This document shows positions 8,340 through 16,995 of a stretch of DNA of 64,000 nt, piece after piece. A model generated the notes under the pieces. That model was not told the DNA's origin, made no database searches, and saw nothing but the letters and a program-made list of their open reading frames with translations. Made by a program: the position numbers and the translations under genes. Position 1 is the first letter of the stretch. Each line of letters begins with the position of its first letter. The stretch is from Egicoccus sp. AB-alg6-2 (lineage in GTDB: Bacteria; Actinomycetota; Nitriliruptoria; Nitriliruptorales; Nitriliruptoraceae), in assembly GCF_041821025.1 (NCBI RefSeq), contig NZ_JBGUAY010000006.1:310001-374000 (forward strand), read 5' to 3'.

Positions 8340-8882
8340 CTACTTGTAACCGCCGGCCTCGGGCTTGGTCTCGCCCGCGGCCAGGGTCTTCGGCAGCGAC
8401 TTCTGCACCCGCAGCGCGAGCCAGCAGGTCAGCACGATGCCGATGACCATCATCGCCCCGACCACGCCCTCGGTGATCACCGAGTACAGGTTGGAGGCGA
8501 TGTCGAGGCGGTAGTCCTCGGAGACGTCGATCCCGGCGGTGGCCGGGATGATGGTGCCGCTGAGGATGTTCTCGTTCGACTCGGTGAACTGGATCCAGGC
8601 GTGCGGGATGACCCCGTGCAGCCACCACAAAAAGGCGCTGCCGGCCATGACGCCCATGGTCGCCGAGACCCATTCGCGCTTCCCGTAGGTGAGCTTGGCC
8701 AGCCACAGCGGCAGGATCATCAGCGGACCCACCCACAGCACCATCACGGCCAGGCCGACCCAGCCGCGACCGAGGTCGAGCGGGTCGCCGAACCGGTAGG
8801 CCGCGCGCAGCGCGTCGGGAAGTGCCGCGCCGAACTGGCTGAACCACTCACCCACGTCTGGAATCTCCTCGAATGACGGCAC
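8340..8882 (-). CDS. Membrane protein, first gene of the quinol-oxidase operon
   Basis: This protein of up to 180 residues has predicted helices near 40-62, 70-90 and 130-152. I do not recognise the family. It opens the operon and precedes the ferredoxin gene, so it may be its membrane anchor. GTG 8882 is the longest start. An internal GTG at 8855 has GAGGAG nine bases upstream and may be the true start (171 residues). Confidence 0.6.
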   Translation of the reverse strand: MPSFEEIPDVGEWFSQFGAALPDALRAAYRFGDPLDLGRGWVGLAVMVLWVGPLMILPLWLAKLTYGKREWVSATMGVMAGSAFLWWLHGVIPHAWIQFTESNENILSGTIIPATAGIDVSEDYRLDIASNLYSVITEGVVGAMMVIGIVLTCWLALRVQKSLPKTLAAGETKPEAGGYK

Positions 8883-8998
8883 GCCCCGGCCCGCCCGCGC
8901 AAGTGCGTGCCGGTCGGGACCGCGAGGCTACCAATCGCCGCGAAGCCCGAACAAACGACCGGGTCCCGGTGAGCGGCCCCCGACGCCCGGCGGCCGCG

Positions 8999-10291
8999 TC
9001 AGTCGCGTGCGGCGAGTGCGGACGCCACCTCGGCGGCGGCCTCGACGATGCGGGCGACGTCCGCGTCGCGCAGGGCCGTCGAGGTGAACACCACCTCGTA
9101 ACCGGACGGGGCGAGGTAGATCCCGCGCTCGAGCATGCCGTGGAAGAAGCGGGCATAACGGCCGTGGTCGGCGGCGGCGACGTCCTCGTAGCGCCGCGGC
9201 GGTCCCTCGGCGAAGAGCACGCCGGCGAGGGTGGCGTGCTGGAGCACCTGGACGGTGGCGCCGGCGGCGTCGAAGGCCTCGCGAAGCCCCGTCACCAGCC
9301 GGTCGGTCACGGCGCCGAGGCGCTCGTACACCTCGTCGGTCAGCAGCCGCAGCTGCGCGAGCCCCGCGGCGACCGCCACGGGGTTCCCCGACAACGTGCC
9401 CGCCTGGTAGACCGGTCCGGCCGGCGCCAGGTGGTCCATCAGGTCCGCGCGGCCGCCGAACGCCGCCAGGGGGAACCCGCCGCCGACGATCTTTCCGAGC
9501 ACGGTCAGGTCCGGGACGACGTCGTGCAACTGCTGGGCGCCGCCGCGGGCGACGCGGAAGCCGCTGATCACCTCGTCGAAGACGAGCACCGCACCGCAGG
9601 CGTCGGACTGGGCGCGCAGGAAGGCCAGGAAGCCGTCCTCGGGCGCCACCAGGTTCATGTTGGCGGGGACCGGTTCGCACAGGATCGCGGCGAGGTCGTC
9701 ACCGTGGGCGGCGACGGCGGCCGCGACCGCGTCCCGGTCGTTCCACGGCACGAGCAGCGTGTCGGCCGCGGCACCCTCGGTCACCCCGGGACTTCCGGGG
9801 ATGCCGAGCGTCGCCACGCCGGAGCCGGCCGCGACCAGCAGGGCGTCGGAGTGCCCGTGGTAGTGGCCGACGAACTTGAGCAGCTTGCTGCGGCCCGTGG
9901 CGCCGCGGGCGAGCCGGATCGCCGACATCCCGGCCTCGGTCCCCGAGTTGACCAGCCGCACCTTCTGCACCGAGGGGACGGCCGCGACGATCGCCTCGGC
10001 CAGCTCGACCTCGCCCTCGGTCGGGGCGCCGAACGAGGAGCCGCGACCGATCGCGTCCACCGCCGCCTGCCGCACCTCGTCGCGGACGTGGCCCAGGAGC
10101 AGCGGCCCCCAGGAGTTGACCAGGTCGAGGTAGCGGTTGCCGTCGACGTCGACGAGTTCGGCGCCCTCGCCCCGCGCGATGAAGCGGGGCACCCCGCCGA
10201 CGCTGTCGAAGGCCCGCACCGGGGAGTTGACGCCCCCGGGGATGGCCGCCCGTGCGCGCTCGAAGAGGTGCTCGGAGGTGGAACTGCCCAT
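8999..10291 (-). CDS. hemL: Glutamate-1-semialdehyde 2,1-aminomutase
   Basis: This 430-residue protein is the usual length for HemL. The PLP lysine is Lys267 (VLGKIVGGGFPLAAFGG). The phosphate-binding stretch NSGTEAGMSAIRLARG and the FDEVISGFR motif are present. It converts glutamate-1-semialdehyde to 5-aminolevulinate, the step after HemA in the C5 route. ATG 10291 has AGGAG seven bases upstream. It is divergent from the hydrolase gene at 10409; the 117 bases between must hold both promoters. Confidence 0.96.
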   Translation of the reverse strand: MGSSTSEHLFERARAAIPGGVNSPVRAFDSVGGVPRFIARGEGAELVDVDGNRYLDLVNSWGPLLLGHVRDEVRQAAVDAIGRGSSFGAPTEGEVELAEAIVAAVPSVQKVRLVNSGTEAGMSAIRLARGATGRSKLLKFVGHYHGHSDALLVAAGSGVATLGIPGSPGVTEGAAADTLLVPWNDRDAVAAAVAAHGDDLAAILCEPVPANMNLVAPEDGFLAFLRAQSDACGAVLVFDEVISGFRVARGGAQQLHDVVPDLTVLGKIVGGGFPLAAFGGRADLMDHLAPAGPVYQAGTLSGNPVAVAAGLAQLRLLTDEVYERLGAVTDRLVTGLREAFDAAGATVQVLQHATLAGVLFAEGPPRRYEDVAAADHGRYARFFHGMLERGIYLAPSGYEVVFTSTALRDADVARIVEAAAEVASALAARD

Positions 10292-10408
10292 GGCGACTCC
10301 TGGGTCGGGCGCGAGGCAGCTGGCGTGGGTTCGCCGCCAGCAGCCGTGGGGACCGAGGCTAGCGGCGGCTCCCGAAGGGTCCCGGCGGGCCGCAGTAGCC
10401 TGCCTCCC

Positions 10409-11572
10409 ATGATGGCGCGACGGGCGTTGCGGGTGGCGGGGCTGACCGGCTCGGCGGCGTTGCTCGCGGCCGCGGGCGGCGCGACCTGGTACTACGCCGG
10501 ACGCGTGACCGAGCCGGCGCACCGCCGCCCCATCGCCCCGCTCGACCGCGACCGGGTCGAGCTCCACGACCTCGGGACCGGCCACCTGCGGCTCGTCGGC
10601 GCCGACGCCGCGCGTCCCGGCTGGTGGGGGCTGCGGTGGCAGGACGGCTACGCCCGCGTCGGGCCACCGGTGGCGGCCACGGCGACGGCCGCGCCGTCCG
10701 CCGGGACCGAAGCGGTGCGACCGGTCGAGTTCCGGGTCGGGACGGCGCCCGCGACCGGCGTCGCCGCCCTGTTCGATCCGTGGGCGACCCCCGACGACCC
10801 GACGGTGCTCGGCCTGCCGGTGCGCGAGGTCGCGGTCACCGGACCGCTGGGGCCGATGCCGGCGTGGTGGTTCCCGACCCCGGTTGCCGGTGATCGGGCG
10901 CGGACGGCCGTGCTGGTCCATGGCCGCAGCGGCACCCGGGCCGAGACGTTCCGTCACGTCGCACCGCTGGTCGGCGCGGGCGTGTCGGTGCTCGTCACCT
11001 CCTACCGCAACGACGCCGAGGCGCCCGCCAGCCCCGACCGGCGGTCCCACCTCGGCGCGACGGAGTGGGCCGACGTCGCAGCCGCCGGCACCTGGGCGCT
11101 CGCCAACGGCGCCGACGACCTCGTGTTGGTCGGGCTGTCGATGGGCGGCGCCTGCGTCGCCGAGACCCTGCGCCGCTGGACGCGCCGCGACCGGGTCGTC
11201 GGCGTGGTGCTCGAGGCCCCGGTGCTGGACTGGGGGCCGGTGCTGCGCAGCGCCGCGGTGCAGCGGGGCCTGCCGGCTGCCGCCCTGCCGCTGCTGCTGC
11301 CACCGACCATGGCGTTGGCCGGCGCGAGGGCACGCATCGACTGGCGTTCGCTCGGCTCGTTCGAGGACCTGACCGAGCTGCCGGTGTTGCTGATCCACGG
11401 CGACGTCGATCCGACCGTGCCCGTCGAACTCGCTGACGCACTCGCCGCGGCGTTGCCCGAGCAGGTGACCTACCTGCGGGTCGAGGGGGCCGCCCACCTC
11501 ACCGCCTGGAACCTGGCCCGTGACCGCGTCGAGGCCGCGGTGTCGGACCACGTCACCCGATTGCCGGGGTGA
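10409..11572 (+). CDS. Alpha/beta hydrolase, membrane-anchored
   Basis: This is a 387-residue protein. An N-terminal hydrophobic segment (about residues 8-25) may anchor it. After an unassigned domain comes an alpha/beta-hydrolase fold: oxyanion region VLVHGRSGTR, nucleophile elbow GLSMGG, probable acid in HGDVDPTVP and probable base in GAAHLTAW. The substrate is unknown; an esterase or lipase is likely. Two ATG codons (10409 and 10412) are possible starts. The gene has no obvious link to the heme genes around it. Confidence 0.8.
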   Translation: MMARRALRVAGLTGSAALLAAAGGATWYYAGRVTEPAHRRPIAPLDRDRVELHDLGTGHLRLVGADAARPGWWGLRWQDGYARVGPPVAATATAAPSAGTEAVRPVEFRVGTAPATGVAALFDPWATPDDPTVLGLPVREVAVTGPLGPMPAWWFPTPVAGDRARTAVLVHGRSGTRAETFRHVAPLVGAGVSVLVTSYRNDAEAPASPDRRSHLGATEWADVAAAGTWALANGADDLVLVGLSMGGACVAETLRRWTRRDRVVGVVLEAPVLDWGPVLRSAAVQRGLPAAALPLLLPPTMALAGARARIDWRSLGSFEDLTELPVLLIHGDVDPTVPVELADALAAALPEQVTYLRVEGAAHLTAWNLARDRVEAAVSDHVTRLPG

Positions 11573-11587
11573 GCATGACGCCCGCCG

Positions 11588-12334
11588 TCACGGACGCACG
11601 CGCTCGAAGATGGGGTTGTCGGCCACCTCGCGGGCGCGGGCGAGGTCGGCTTCCGTGCGGACGGTCCAGGTCACCAGCGTGCCGCCGGCATCGCGCCAGG
11701 CGTCGGTGGCGGGGTTGGGCAGGCCGACGAGGTCGTAGGAGATGGCGTGCGGGGACAGCGCCGGCGCGTCCCGCAGTTCCGCCAGGCGTCGACGGACGAC
11801 GGCGGGCAGCCGTGGATCGGCGTCCGGGGTTGCCGTCAGCACCCGCACCGTCCCGGGTCGTCGACGACGGAACCAGCGCACCGTGGCCGGGTTGAAGCTC
11901 GCGATGCAGTGGGGCCCGTCGTGCTCGTCGAGCACCGCGGCGACCGCCGCCTCCAATCGACCGGCGCGCAGACGGTGCGACTTGATCTCGACCATCGCCG
12001 GGTGCCCGTCGAGCGCCTGCAACGCCTGCGCCAGGGTCGGGACGACCTCGTCGCTGGTCTCGCCGTCCGCGGTCAGCAGCGGCAGCTGCTGCAGGCTCTC
12101 CACGTCGAGGTCGGCCACCCGCCGGTCACTCCCGGTGACCCGGCGCAGGACCTGGTCGTGGACGACGACCGGCGTGCCGTCGCGAGCCAGCATCACGTCG
12201 AGCTCGACCCCGTAACCCGACTCGGCGGCGGCACGGAAGGACGCGCAGGAGTTCTCGGGGATTCCGTCGCCGTGCAAGCCCCGGTGCGCCAGCGGGGTGT
12301 CGGAGAGCCAGGCGGGCGCCACCACCCCGCTCAC
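11588..12334 (-). CDS. Glycerophosphodiester phosphodiesterase
   Basis: This is a 248-residue protein of the GDPD family. Active-site residues are visible: His17 and Arg18 (AHRG), Glu27 (PENS), Glu44 and Asp46 (ELDV) and His59 (VVHD). The TIM-barrel end motif VTWTVRTEADLARA is present. It would hydrolyse glycerophosphodiesters to glycerol-3-phosphate and an alcohol. No signal peptide is seen, so it is probably cytoplasmic. Its GTG start overlaps the hemB stop by 4 bases, so it is likely co-transcribed with hemB. Confidence 0.9.
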   Translation of the reverse strand: MSGVVAPAWLSDTPLAHRGLHGDGIPENSCASFRAAAESGYGVELDVMLARDGTPVVVHDQVLRRVTGSDRRVADLDVESLQQLPLLTADGETSDEVVPTLAQALQALDGHPAMVEIKSHRLRAGRLEAAVAAVLDEHDGPHCIASFNPATVRWFRRRRPGTVRVLTATPDADPRLPAVVRRRLAELRDAPALSPHAISYDLVGLPNPATDAWRDAGGTLVTWTVRTEADLARAREVADNPIFERVRP

Positions 12335-13305
12335 GCGCCGGCGGCCAGTTCGATGGCGGCGTAGGTGAGCACGAGGTCGGCGCCCGCACGCCGGATGGAG
12401 GTCACCGTCTCGCGCATCGCGCGCGGGCCGTCCAGCCAGCCCCGTTCGGCCGCGGCCTGCACCATCGCGTACTCGCCGGACACCTGGTAGGCGGCGACGG
12501 GCAGGTCGAAGGTCGACCGCGCATCGGCGATGACGTCGAGGTAGGCCAGCGCGGGCTTGACCATCAGCACGTCGGCACCTTCCTCGACGTCCGACGCCAG
12601 TTCGCGCAGCGCCTCGCGGCGGTTGGCCGGGTCCATCTGGTGGCCGGCACGGTCGCCGTCCTGCATCGTCGACTCGGCGGCCTCACGGAACGGGCCGTAG
12701 AACGCCGACGCGTACTTGGCCGCGTAGGCGACCAGCACCACGTCCTCGAAGCCCTTGCCGTCGAGCGCCTGCCGGATGGCGCCGACCTGGCCGTCCATCA
12801 TCCCCGACGGCGCGACCACGTCGACGCCCGCGTCGGCGTAGGTCAGCGCGTCGCGGACGTAGGCCTCGACGGCGGCGTCGTTGACGACCTGCCCGCGAGC
12901 GTCGAGGGGACCGCAGTGGCCGTGGTCGGTGTACTCGCACTGGCACACGTCGGCCCACAGCACCAGTTCGTCGCCGAGGGCGTCGCGCATGGCGCGGGCG
13001 GCACGCGGCACCGGGCCTTCGGGGTCCCAGCCCGACGAGCCGAGTTGGTCCTTGACCTCGGGGATGCCGAACAGGATCACGCCGCCGACGCCCACGTCGG
13101 CGGCGCGCCGGGCGAGGTCGACGGCCGAGGCGACGTCGTGCTGCGCCACGCCGGGCATCGAGCCGATCGGGTGCGCCCCCTCGATGCCGTCCTTGACGAA
13201 GACCGGCAGGACCAGCCCCGCCGGGTCGATCCGGGTCTCGGCGAAGGCACGGCGGAGGGCGGCGGTCCGTCGGAGGCGGCGCAGGCGGGTCTCGGGGAAG
13301 GGCAC
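12331..13305 (-). CDS. hemB: Delta-aminolevulinic acid dehydratase (porphobilinogen synthase)
   Basis: This is a 324-residue protein. Cys121, Cys123 and Cys131 (CQCEYTDHGHC) indicate a zinc-type enzyme. The catalytic lysines are Lys197 (AAKYAS) and Lys250 (MVKPALAY, Schiff base). It joins two 5-aminolevulinate molecules into porphobilinogen. The start was set at GTG 13305 (MPFPETRLRRLRR) because this gives the family length; sequence further upstream is not HemB-like. Confidence 0.95.
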   Translation of the reverse strand: MPFPETRLRRLRRTAALRRAFAETRIDPAGLVLPVFVKDGIEGAHPIGSMPGVAQHDVASAVDLARRAADVGVGGVILFGIPEVKDQLGSSGWDPEGPVPRAARAMRDALGDELVLWADVCQCEYTDHGHCGPLDARGQVVNDAAVEAYVRDALTYADAGVDVVAPSGMMDGQVGAIRQALDGKGFEDVVLVAYAAKYASAFYGPFREAAESTMQDGDRAGHQMDPANRREALRELASDVEEGADVLMVKPALAYLDVIADARSTFDLPVAAYQVSGEYAMVQAAAERGWLDGPRAMRETVTSIRRAGADLVLTYAAIELAAGA

Positions 13306-13390
13306 GACGACCTCGGCGACGGACGGCGGCGAACAGGTGTGGCGCGAGTGTAGGAGGCGGGGCTCCCCGCGAGACCGCCGGGCCGCTGGC

Positions 13391-14611
13391 TCAGCCGCGG
13401 CCGGCCCGCCACAACCGCCAGGCGGCGGCGACGGAGACGGCGGCGACGCCGAACGCGGTGACACGCTCGGTCCCGGGGCGTGCGGTATCGGCCGGGAGAG
13501 CGGTCGTCCGCCCTCCCGACGGTCGCGGTCGGGTCGGAGGAGCCGTCCGCGACCGCTGTCCGCTTGCCGCCGATCCGAGCGCCCGGGACGCTCGCGCGGC
13601 CGGGGCACGACCCGCCGCGACGTCCTGTGGCAGCGGCCGGTTGCCGGCCTGGATGCTCGGCAGCTGCGGCGCCTGTTCCGCGGCCGCCATCCCGTCCGCC
13701 TCGGCGTCCGAGGGGCCCTCCTCGACGTCGCCCTGGTCGACCAGCGGCACCCCGTGGCGCTCGGGCGAGACCAGCATCCCGCGTCGGCGCTCGGTCAACA
13801 GGGCGTTGAGTTCGGCGCCGTAGAGATAGAGGCGACCGGCGAGGTAGAGCAACAGCAGCAGGGCGATGATGCCGCCGAACGCGCCGTAGAGGGCGTTGGC
13901 GTCCTCGGCCTGGTTCGCCACGTACGAGGCACCGGCGATCTTCAGCGCCGCCCAGCCGAACGCCCCCAGCGCGGCACCCGGCAGCAACCGTCGCCAGCCG
14001 AGCTCGCTGGTCGGCGAGAACATGCGGTAGGCAGCCAGGAACAGCAGCAGGTCGAGCGGGAAGGTCGCCACCAGCGCGATCGGCGTCGCGGCCCAACCGG
14101 GGAGGTCGAGCACCCCGACGAGGCTGGACGCGCCCGCGGCGGCCAACGCCACGATCCCGAGCACGGGCATGGCCACCACCTGCAGCAGCTTGCCCTTCGC
14201 GCCCGTCGGCAGCGCACCGCGGAACACCATCGTGGTCGCGACCATGCCGGCGTTGATCACCTTCAGGCCGGTCAACAGCAGGGTCACGGCGCCGAAGCCG
14301 GCGAGGGCGCCGCGGTTGTCGACGACGGTCTGCACGAACCCGTCCATCCCCTGACCGGTGGCATCGAACGCCGCCTGCAGGCCCGGAACGGCGGTGGCGA
14401 GCGCACGGGCGATGTCGGCCTGCTCCGCAGGATCCTGGAACACGAACCCCGCGATCGCCACGGCGAGGACGAGCAGCGGCACCAGGGACAGGAACCCGAA
14501 CAGCGCGATCGCGCCGGCGAACTGGTCGGCGGCGTCGAGGCGGTAGCGCTGCTGCATCTGCAGCGCGGTCCCGATCACGGGCAGCGACTCGAGCTTGTCC
14601 TTGAGCGCCAT
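13391..14611 (-). CDS. YihY/BrkB-family membrane protein
   Basis: This is a 406-residue protein with six hydrophobic helices in the first 290 residues, starting near GAIALFGFLSLVPLLVLAVAIAG, the YihY/UPF0761 pattern. The last 110 residues are polar, rich in Arg, Ala and Pro, and end in one more weak hydrophobic stretch. Some members were once called ribonuclease BN in error; the true function is unknown and may be transport. The gene lies between hemB and a small unknown gene. Confidence 0.85.
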   Translation of the reverse strand: MALKDKLESLPVIGTALQMQQRYRLDAADQFAGAIALFGFLSLVPLLVLAVAIAGFVFQDPAEQADIARALATAVPGLQAAFDATGQGMDGFVQTVVDNRGALAGFGAVTLLLTGLKVINAGMVATTMVFRGALPTGAKGKLLQVVAMPVLGIVALAAAGASSLVGVLDLPGWAATPIALVATFPLDLLLFLAAYRMFSPTSELGWRRLLPGAALGAFGWAALKIAGASYVANQAEDANALYGAFGGIIALLLLLYLAGRLYLYGAELNALLTERRRGMLVSPERHGVPLVDQGDVEEGPSDAEADGMAAAEQAPQLPSIQAGNRPLPQDVAAGRAPAARASRALGSAASGQRSRTAPPTRPRPSGGRTTALPADTARPGTERVTAFGVAAVSVAAAWRLWRAGRG

Positions 14612-14707
14612 CCGGTCTCCTCCGGCCGCCGATGGATCGGGAAGGCTAGGGACCGGGGCCCGTCGATGGGCGGCGCAGGCGTGGGCGAGCGGGCACCAGC
14701 CGCGCCG

Positions 14708-15013
14708 CTAGTCGGGCAGCGGCAGGGGATTGAGCGCGTAGACCGTCGTCTCGCGATCGTCGTCCGCGCCTGAGCCGTCGGCCGGATACACGATGCCGTC
14801 CTGCAACAGCTGCGCCAGGTGCCCCGCGGCCGCGTCGGCCGTCATGCGGGCGTCCTGGGCGATGTCGGGCAGCGCGGACTCCAAGACCTGCTCGTGGAAT
14901 CCCGGATCGGCGTCGTCGAGGACGGCGTGCTTGGCGAAGGCGAGGTGGAACAGCAGGCGCTCCCCGCCGTACGGACTGAACTCCCAGACGATGTCGACCG
15001 CGTGCTGCGTCAC
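14708..15013 (-). CDS. Small protein of unknown function
   Basis: This is a 101-residue soluble protein with no recognised family. Residues 45-85 have a helical, winged-helix-like pattern (QDARMTADAAAGHLAQLLQDGIVYPA), but this is weak. GTG 15013 is the only long start. The codon pattern matches neighbouring host genes. It stands alone between yihY and the hem cluster. Confidence 0.5.
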   Translation of the reverse strand: MTQHAVDIVWEFSPYGGERLLFHLAFAKHAVLDDADPGFHEQVLESALPDIAQDARMTADAAAGHLAQLLQDGIVYPADGSGADDDRETTVYALNPLPLPD

Positions 15014-15138
15014 GGCGTCTTCCTCCCCGGACCGGCGCGGAACCGGTCGGCCCGCGCGGCATGATCACCCAAACCGGCATCAGGGTCCATCGACGACCGG
15101 CCGTATGCCCGCGAGCGGCCCGGCGGCAGGTCATGCGC

Positions 15139-15188
15139 CGATACGTGCATCCGGTGCTGGGGTCGTGCGCCCCAGGATGCACGCATCG
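15139..15188 (-). terminator. Hairpin after hemD, probable terminator
   Basis: CGATACGTGCATCC (15139-15152) pairs with 15175-15188 with one mismatch. An inner TGGGG/CCCCA stem (15158-15162 with 15170-15174) extends it. It starts 24 bases beyond the hemD stop on the minus strand. There is no T-run. It fits an end for the hemA-hemC-hemD transcript. Confidence 0.6.
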
Positions 15189-15211
15189 GAATGGTCGCTG
15201 CGAGGTGCGAC

Positions 15212-16003
15212 TCAGCTGCCGTCGGACCCGGCGGCGGTGACCAGGGCGGCGACGAGACCGTCGAGGTCGTGTGGATCGGCCTCGACGGCCACCGGGATGT
15301 CGAGCTCACGGCAGGTGCGCGTGGTCACGGGGCCGATCGAGACGACCGCGCCCCGCCAGGGCCGCTGCCCGACCAGCGTCACGAAGTTGCGCACCGTCGA
15401 GGAGGACGCGAAGGCGAGCAGGTCGATCCGTCCGGCCTCGAGGTCGTCGAGCACCGCGTCCGGCAGCGTGTCGGGCGCGACGGTCCGGTAGGCGACCACC
15501 TCGAGCGGCTCGTAGCCCTTGTCGACCACCAGCTGGTGCAGGATCGGACTGGCGATGTCGGCGCGCGGAAGCAACACGCGCCCGCTGCCGTGCGGCAGCG
15601 CTTCACCGAGCGCCTCGGTGGTGGCGCGGTCCGGCACGAGGTCGGCGCGTACGCGCAGCCGCTCCCACAGCCGGCCCGCCGTGCCGGGACCGACGCAGGC
15701 GACGAGCGGCACGGCGGCGAACACGCGGGCGTCGAGCCCGTCCTGCTCGATCGCCGACGCCACCGCGTCGACCCCGTTCGGGGAGGTGAGGCACACGGCC
15801 GCGAAGGCCCCGTCCGCGAGATCGTGCAGCGCAGCGCGGAGCGAACCGACGTCACCGTCCTCGATGCGCAGCACGGGAGCCTCGACCGGGTCACCGCCCA
15901 GATCGCGGACGCGGTCGGCGAGGGCCGACGCCTGGGCACGCGAGCGGGCGACGAGCACCCGACGGCCGGCCAACGGTCGCACGGTCGCGGCGTCCACGGT
16001 CAC
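15212..16003 (-). CDS. hemD: Uroporphyrinogen-III synthase
   Basis: This is a 263-residue protein of the HemD fold, recognised by LAGRRVLVARSRAQASALADRV at the start, LTSPNGVDA, and the C-terminal FASSSTVRNFV and SIGPVTTRTCRELDI. It closes hydroxymethylbilane to uroporphyrinogen III with inversion of ring D. GTG 16003 overlaps the hemC stop by 4 bases. In some actinobacteria HemD is fused to a methyltransferase; here it is separate. Confidence 0.92.
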   Translation of the reverse strand: MTVDAATVRPLAGRRVLVARSRAQASALADRVRDLGGDPVEAPVLRIEDGDVGSLRAALHDLADGAFAAVCLTSPNGVDAVASAIEQDGLDARVFAAVPLVACVGPGTAGRLWERLRVRADLVPDRATTEALGEALPHGSGRVLLPRADIASPILHQLVVDKGYEPLEVVAYRTVAPDTLPDAVLDDLEAGRIDLLAFASSSTVRNFVTLVGQRPWRGAVVSIGPVTTRTCRELDIPVAVEADPHDLDGLVAALVTAAGSDGS

Positions 16004-16995
16004 GCCGAAGGCTGCCGCAGCCGCTCGAGCACGTCCTGACCACCCGCCTCCAGCAGCGTCGCGGCCATGACCCGGCCCAACAACTGCGGCTCGTCGGCGG
16101 CGGTCTCGTGGGAGGCCCGGAACAGCCGCGTGCCCGTCGGATCGGACAACATGCCCAGCAGTTCGAGGCGCCGGTGACCGTTCTCCGCCTGAGCACCACC
16201 CGTTCCGCCAGGGGCGGGAAGCAGGGTCGCGTGCGCACCGATCGGCGCGGTGCAACCACCCTGGAGCTGGAGCAGCAACTCGCGCTCGGCCGTGACCTCG
16301 GTGCGGGTGTCGGCGTGGTCGATGCGCCGCAGCGCCTTGCGTGTCGCGGCGTCGTCGCTGCGGCACTCGATGGCCAGTGCGCCCTGTGCCGGCGCGTGCA
16401 GCATCTCGCCGTGCTCGAGCGGGACGACCGTGAGATCGAACCCCTGCGGTTGCAGGCGCAGCAGGCCGGCGACCGCGAGGACGATGCCGTCGACCTCGCC
16501 GGCCACGACCTTGCCGAGCCGGGTCTCGAGGTTGCCGCGGATCGGCTGGACCAGCACGTCGCGGCGTGCTTTCTGCAACTGCGCCCGTCGTCGCGGCGAC
16601 GAGGTGCCGATCGTGACCTGGCGGTCCCGGGGCAGGTCGGCGAGCCGGTGCCCGGCGCGGGTGACCAGGGCGTCGCGGGGGTCGACCCGCTCGGGCACGG
16701 CGGCGATGGTCAGGCCGGCGGCGTGCTCGGTCGGCAGGTCCTTGTAGGAGTGGACGACCAGGTGGCAGTCGCCCTCGAGCACCGCCCGGCGCGTCGCGTC
16801 CACGAACAGGCCCTTGGCGTCGAACGACTCGAGCGCCCGGTCGGGGTGGTCGTCACCCGTGGTCGACATCGGGACCAGTTCGAACGCCCGGCCCGTCGCG
16901 GCCTCGAGCGCCGTGCCGACGTGGCGCGCCTGCACCTGGGCCAGCGCGGAGCGACGGGTCGCGATCCGCCAGGGACCGTCCTCGGCGGAGCTCAC
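16000..16995 (-). CDS. hemC: Porphobilinogen deaminase (hydroxymethylbilane synthase)
   Basis: This is a 331-residue protein. Cys248 in LQGGCTAPIGAHA carries the dipyrromethane cofactor. The stretches IATRRSALAQ, VHSYKDLPTE and GTSSPRRRAQL are typical. It polymerises four porphobilinogens. GTG 16995 overlaps the hemA stop by 4 bases, and the gene overlaps hemD by 4, so hemA-hemC-hemD is one translationally coupled unit. Confidence 0.96.
   Translation of the reverse strand: MSSAEDGPWRIATRRSALAQVQARHVGTALEAATGRAFELVPMSTTGDDHPDRALESFDAKGLFVDATRRAVLEGDCHLVVHSYKDLPTEHAAGLTIAAVPERVDPRDALVTRAGHRLADLPRDRQVTIGTSSPRRRAQLQKARRDVLVQPIRGNLETRLGKVVAGEVDGIVLAVAGLLRLQPQGFDLTVVPLEHGEMLHAPAQGALAIECRSDDAATRKALRRIDHADTRTEVTAERELLLQLQGGCTAPIGAHATLLPAPGGTGGAQAENGHRRLELLGMLSDPTGTRLFRASHETAADEPQLLGRVMAATLLEAGGQDVLERLRQPSA

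Noticed and set aside
8999-11551. An 850-codon minus-strand frame joining hemL with upstream sequence
   Set aside because: Only 8999-10291 is HemL-like and has a ribosome site. The rest is antisense to the alpha/beta hydrolase gene.
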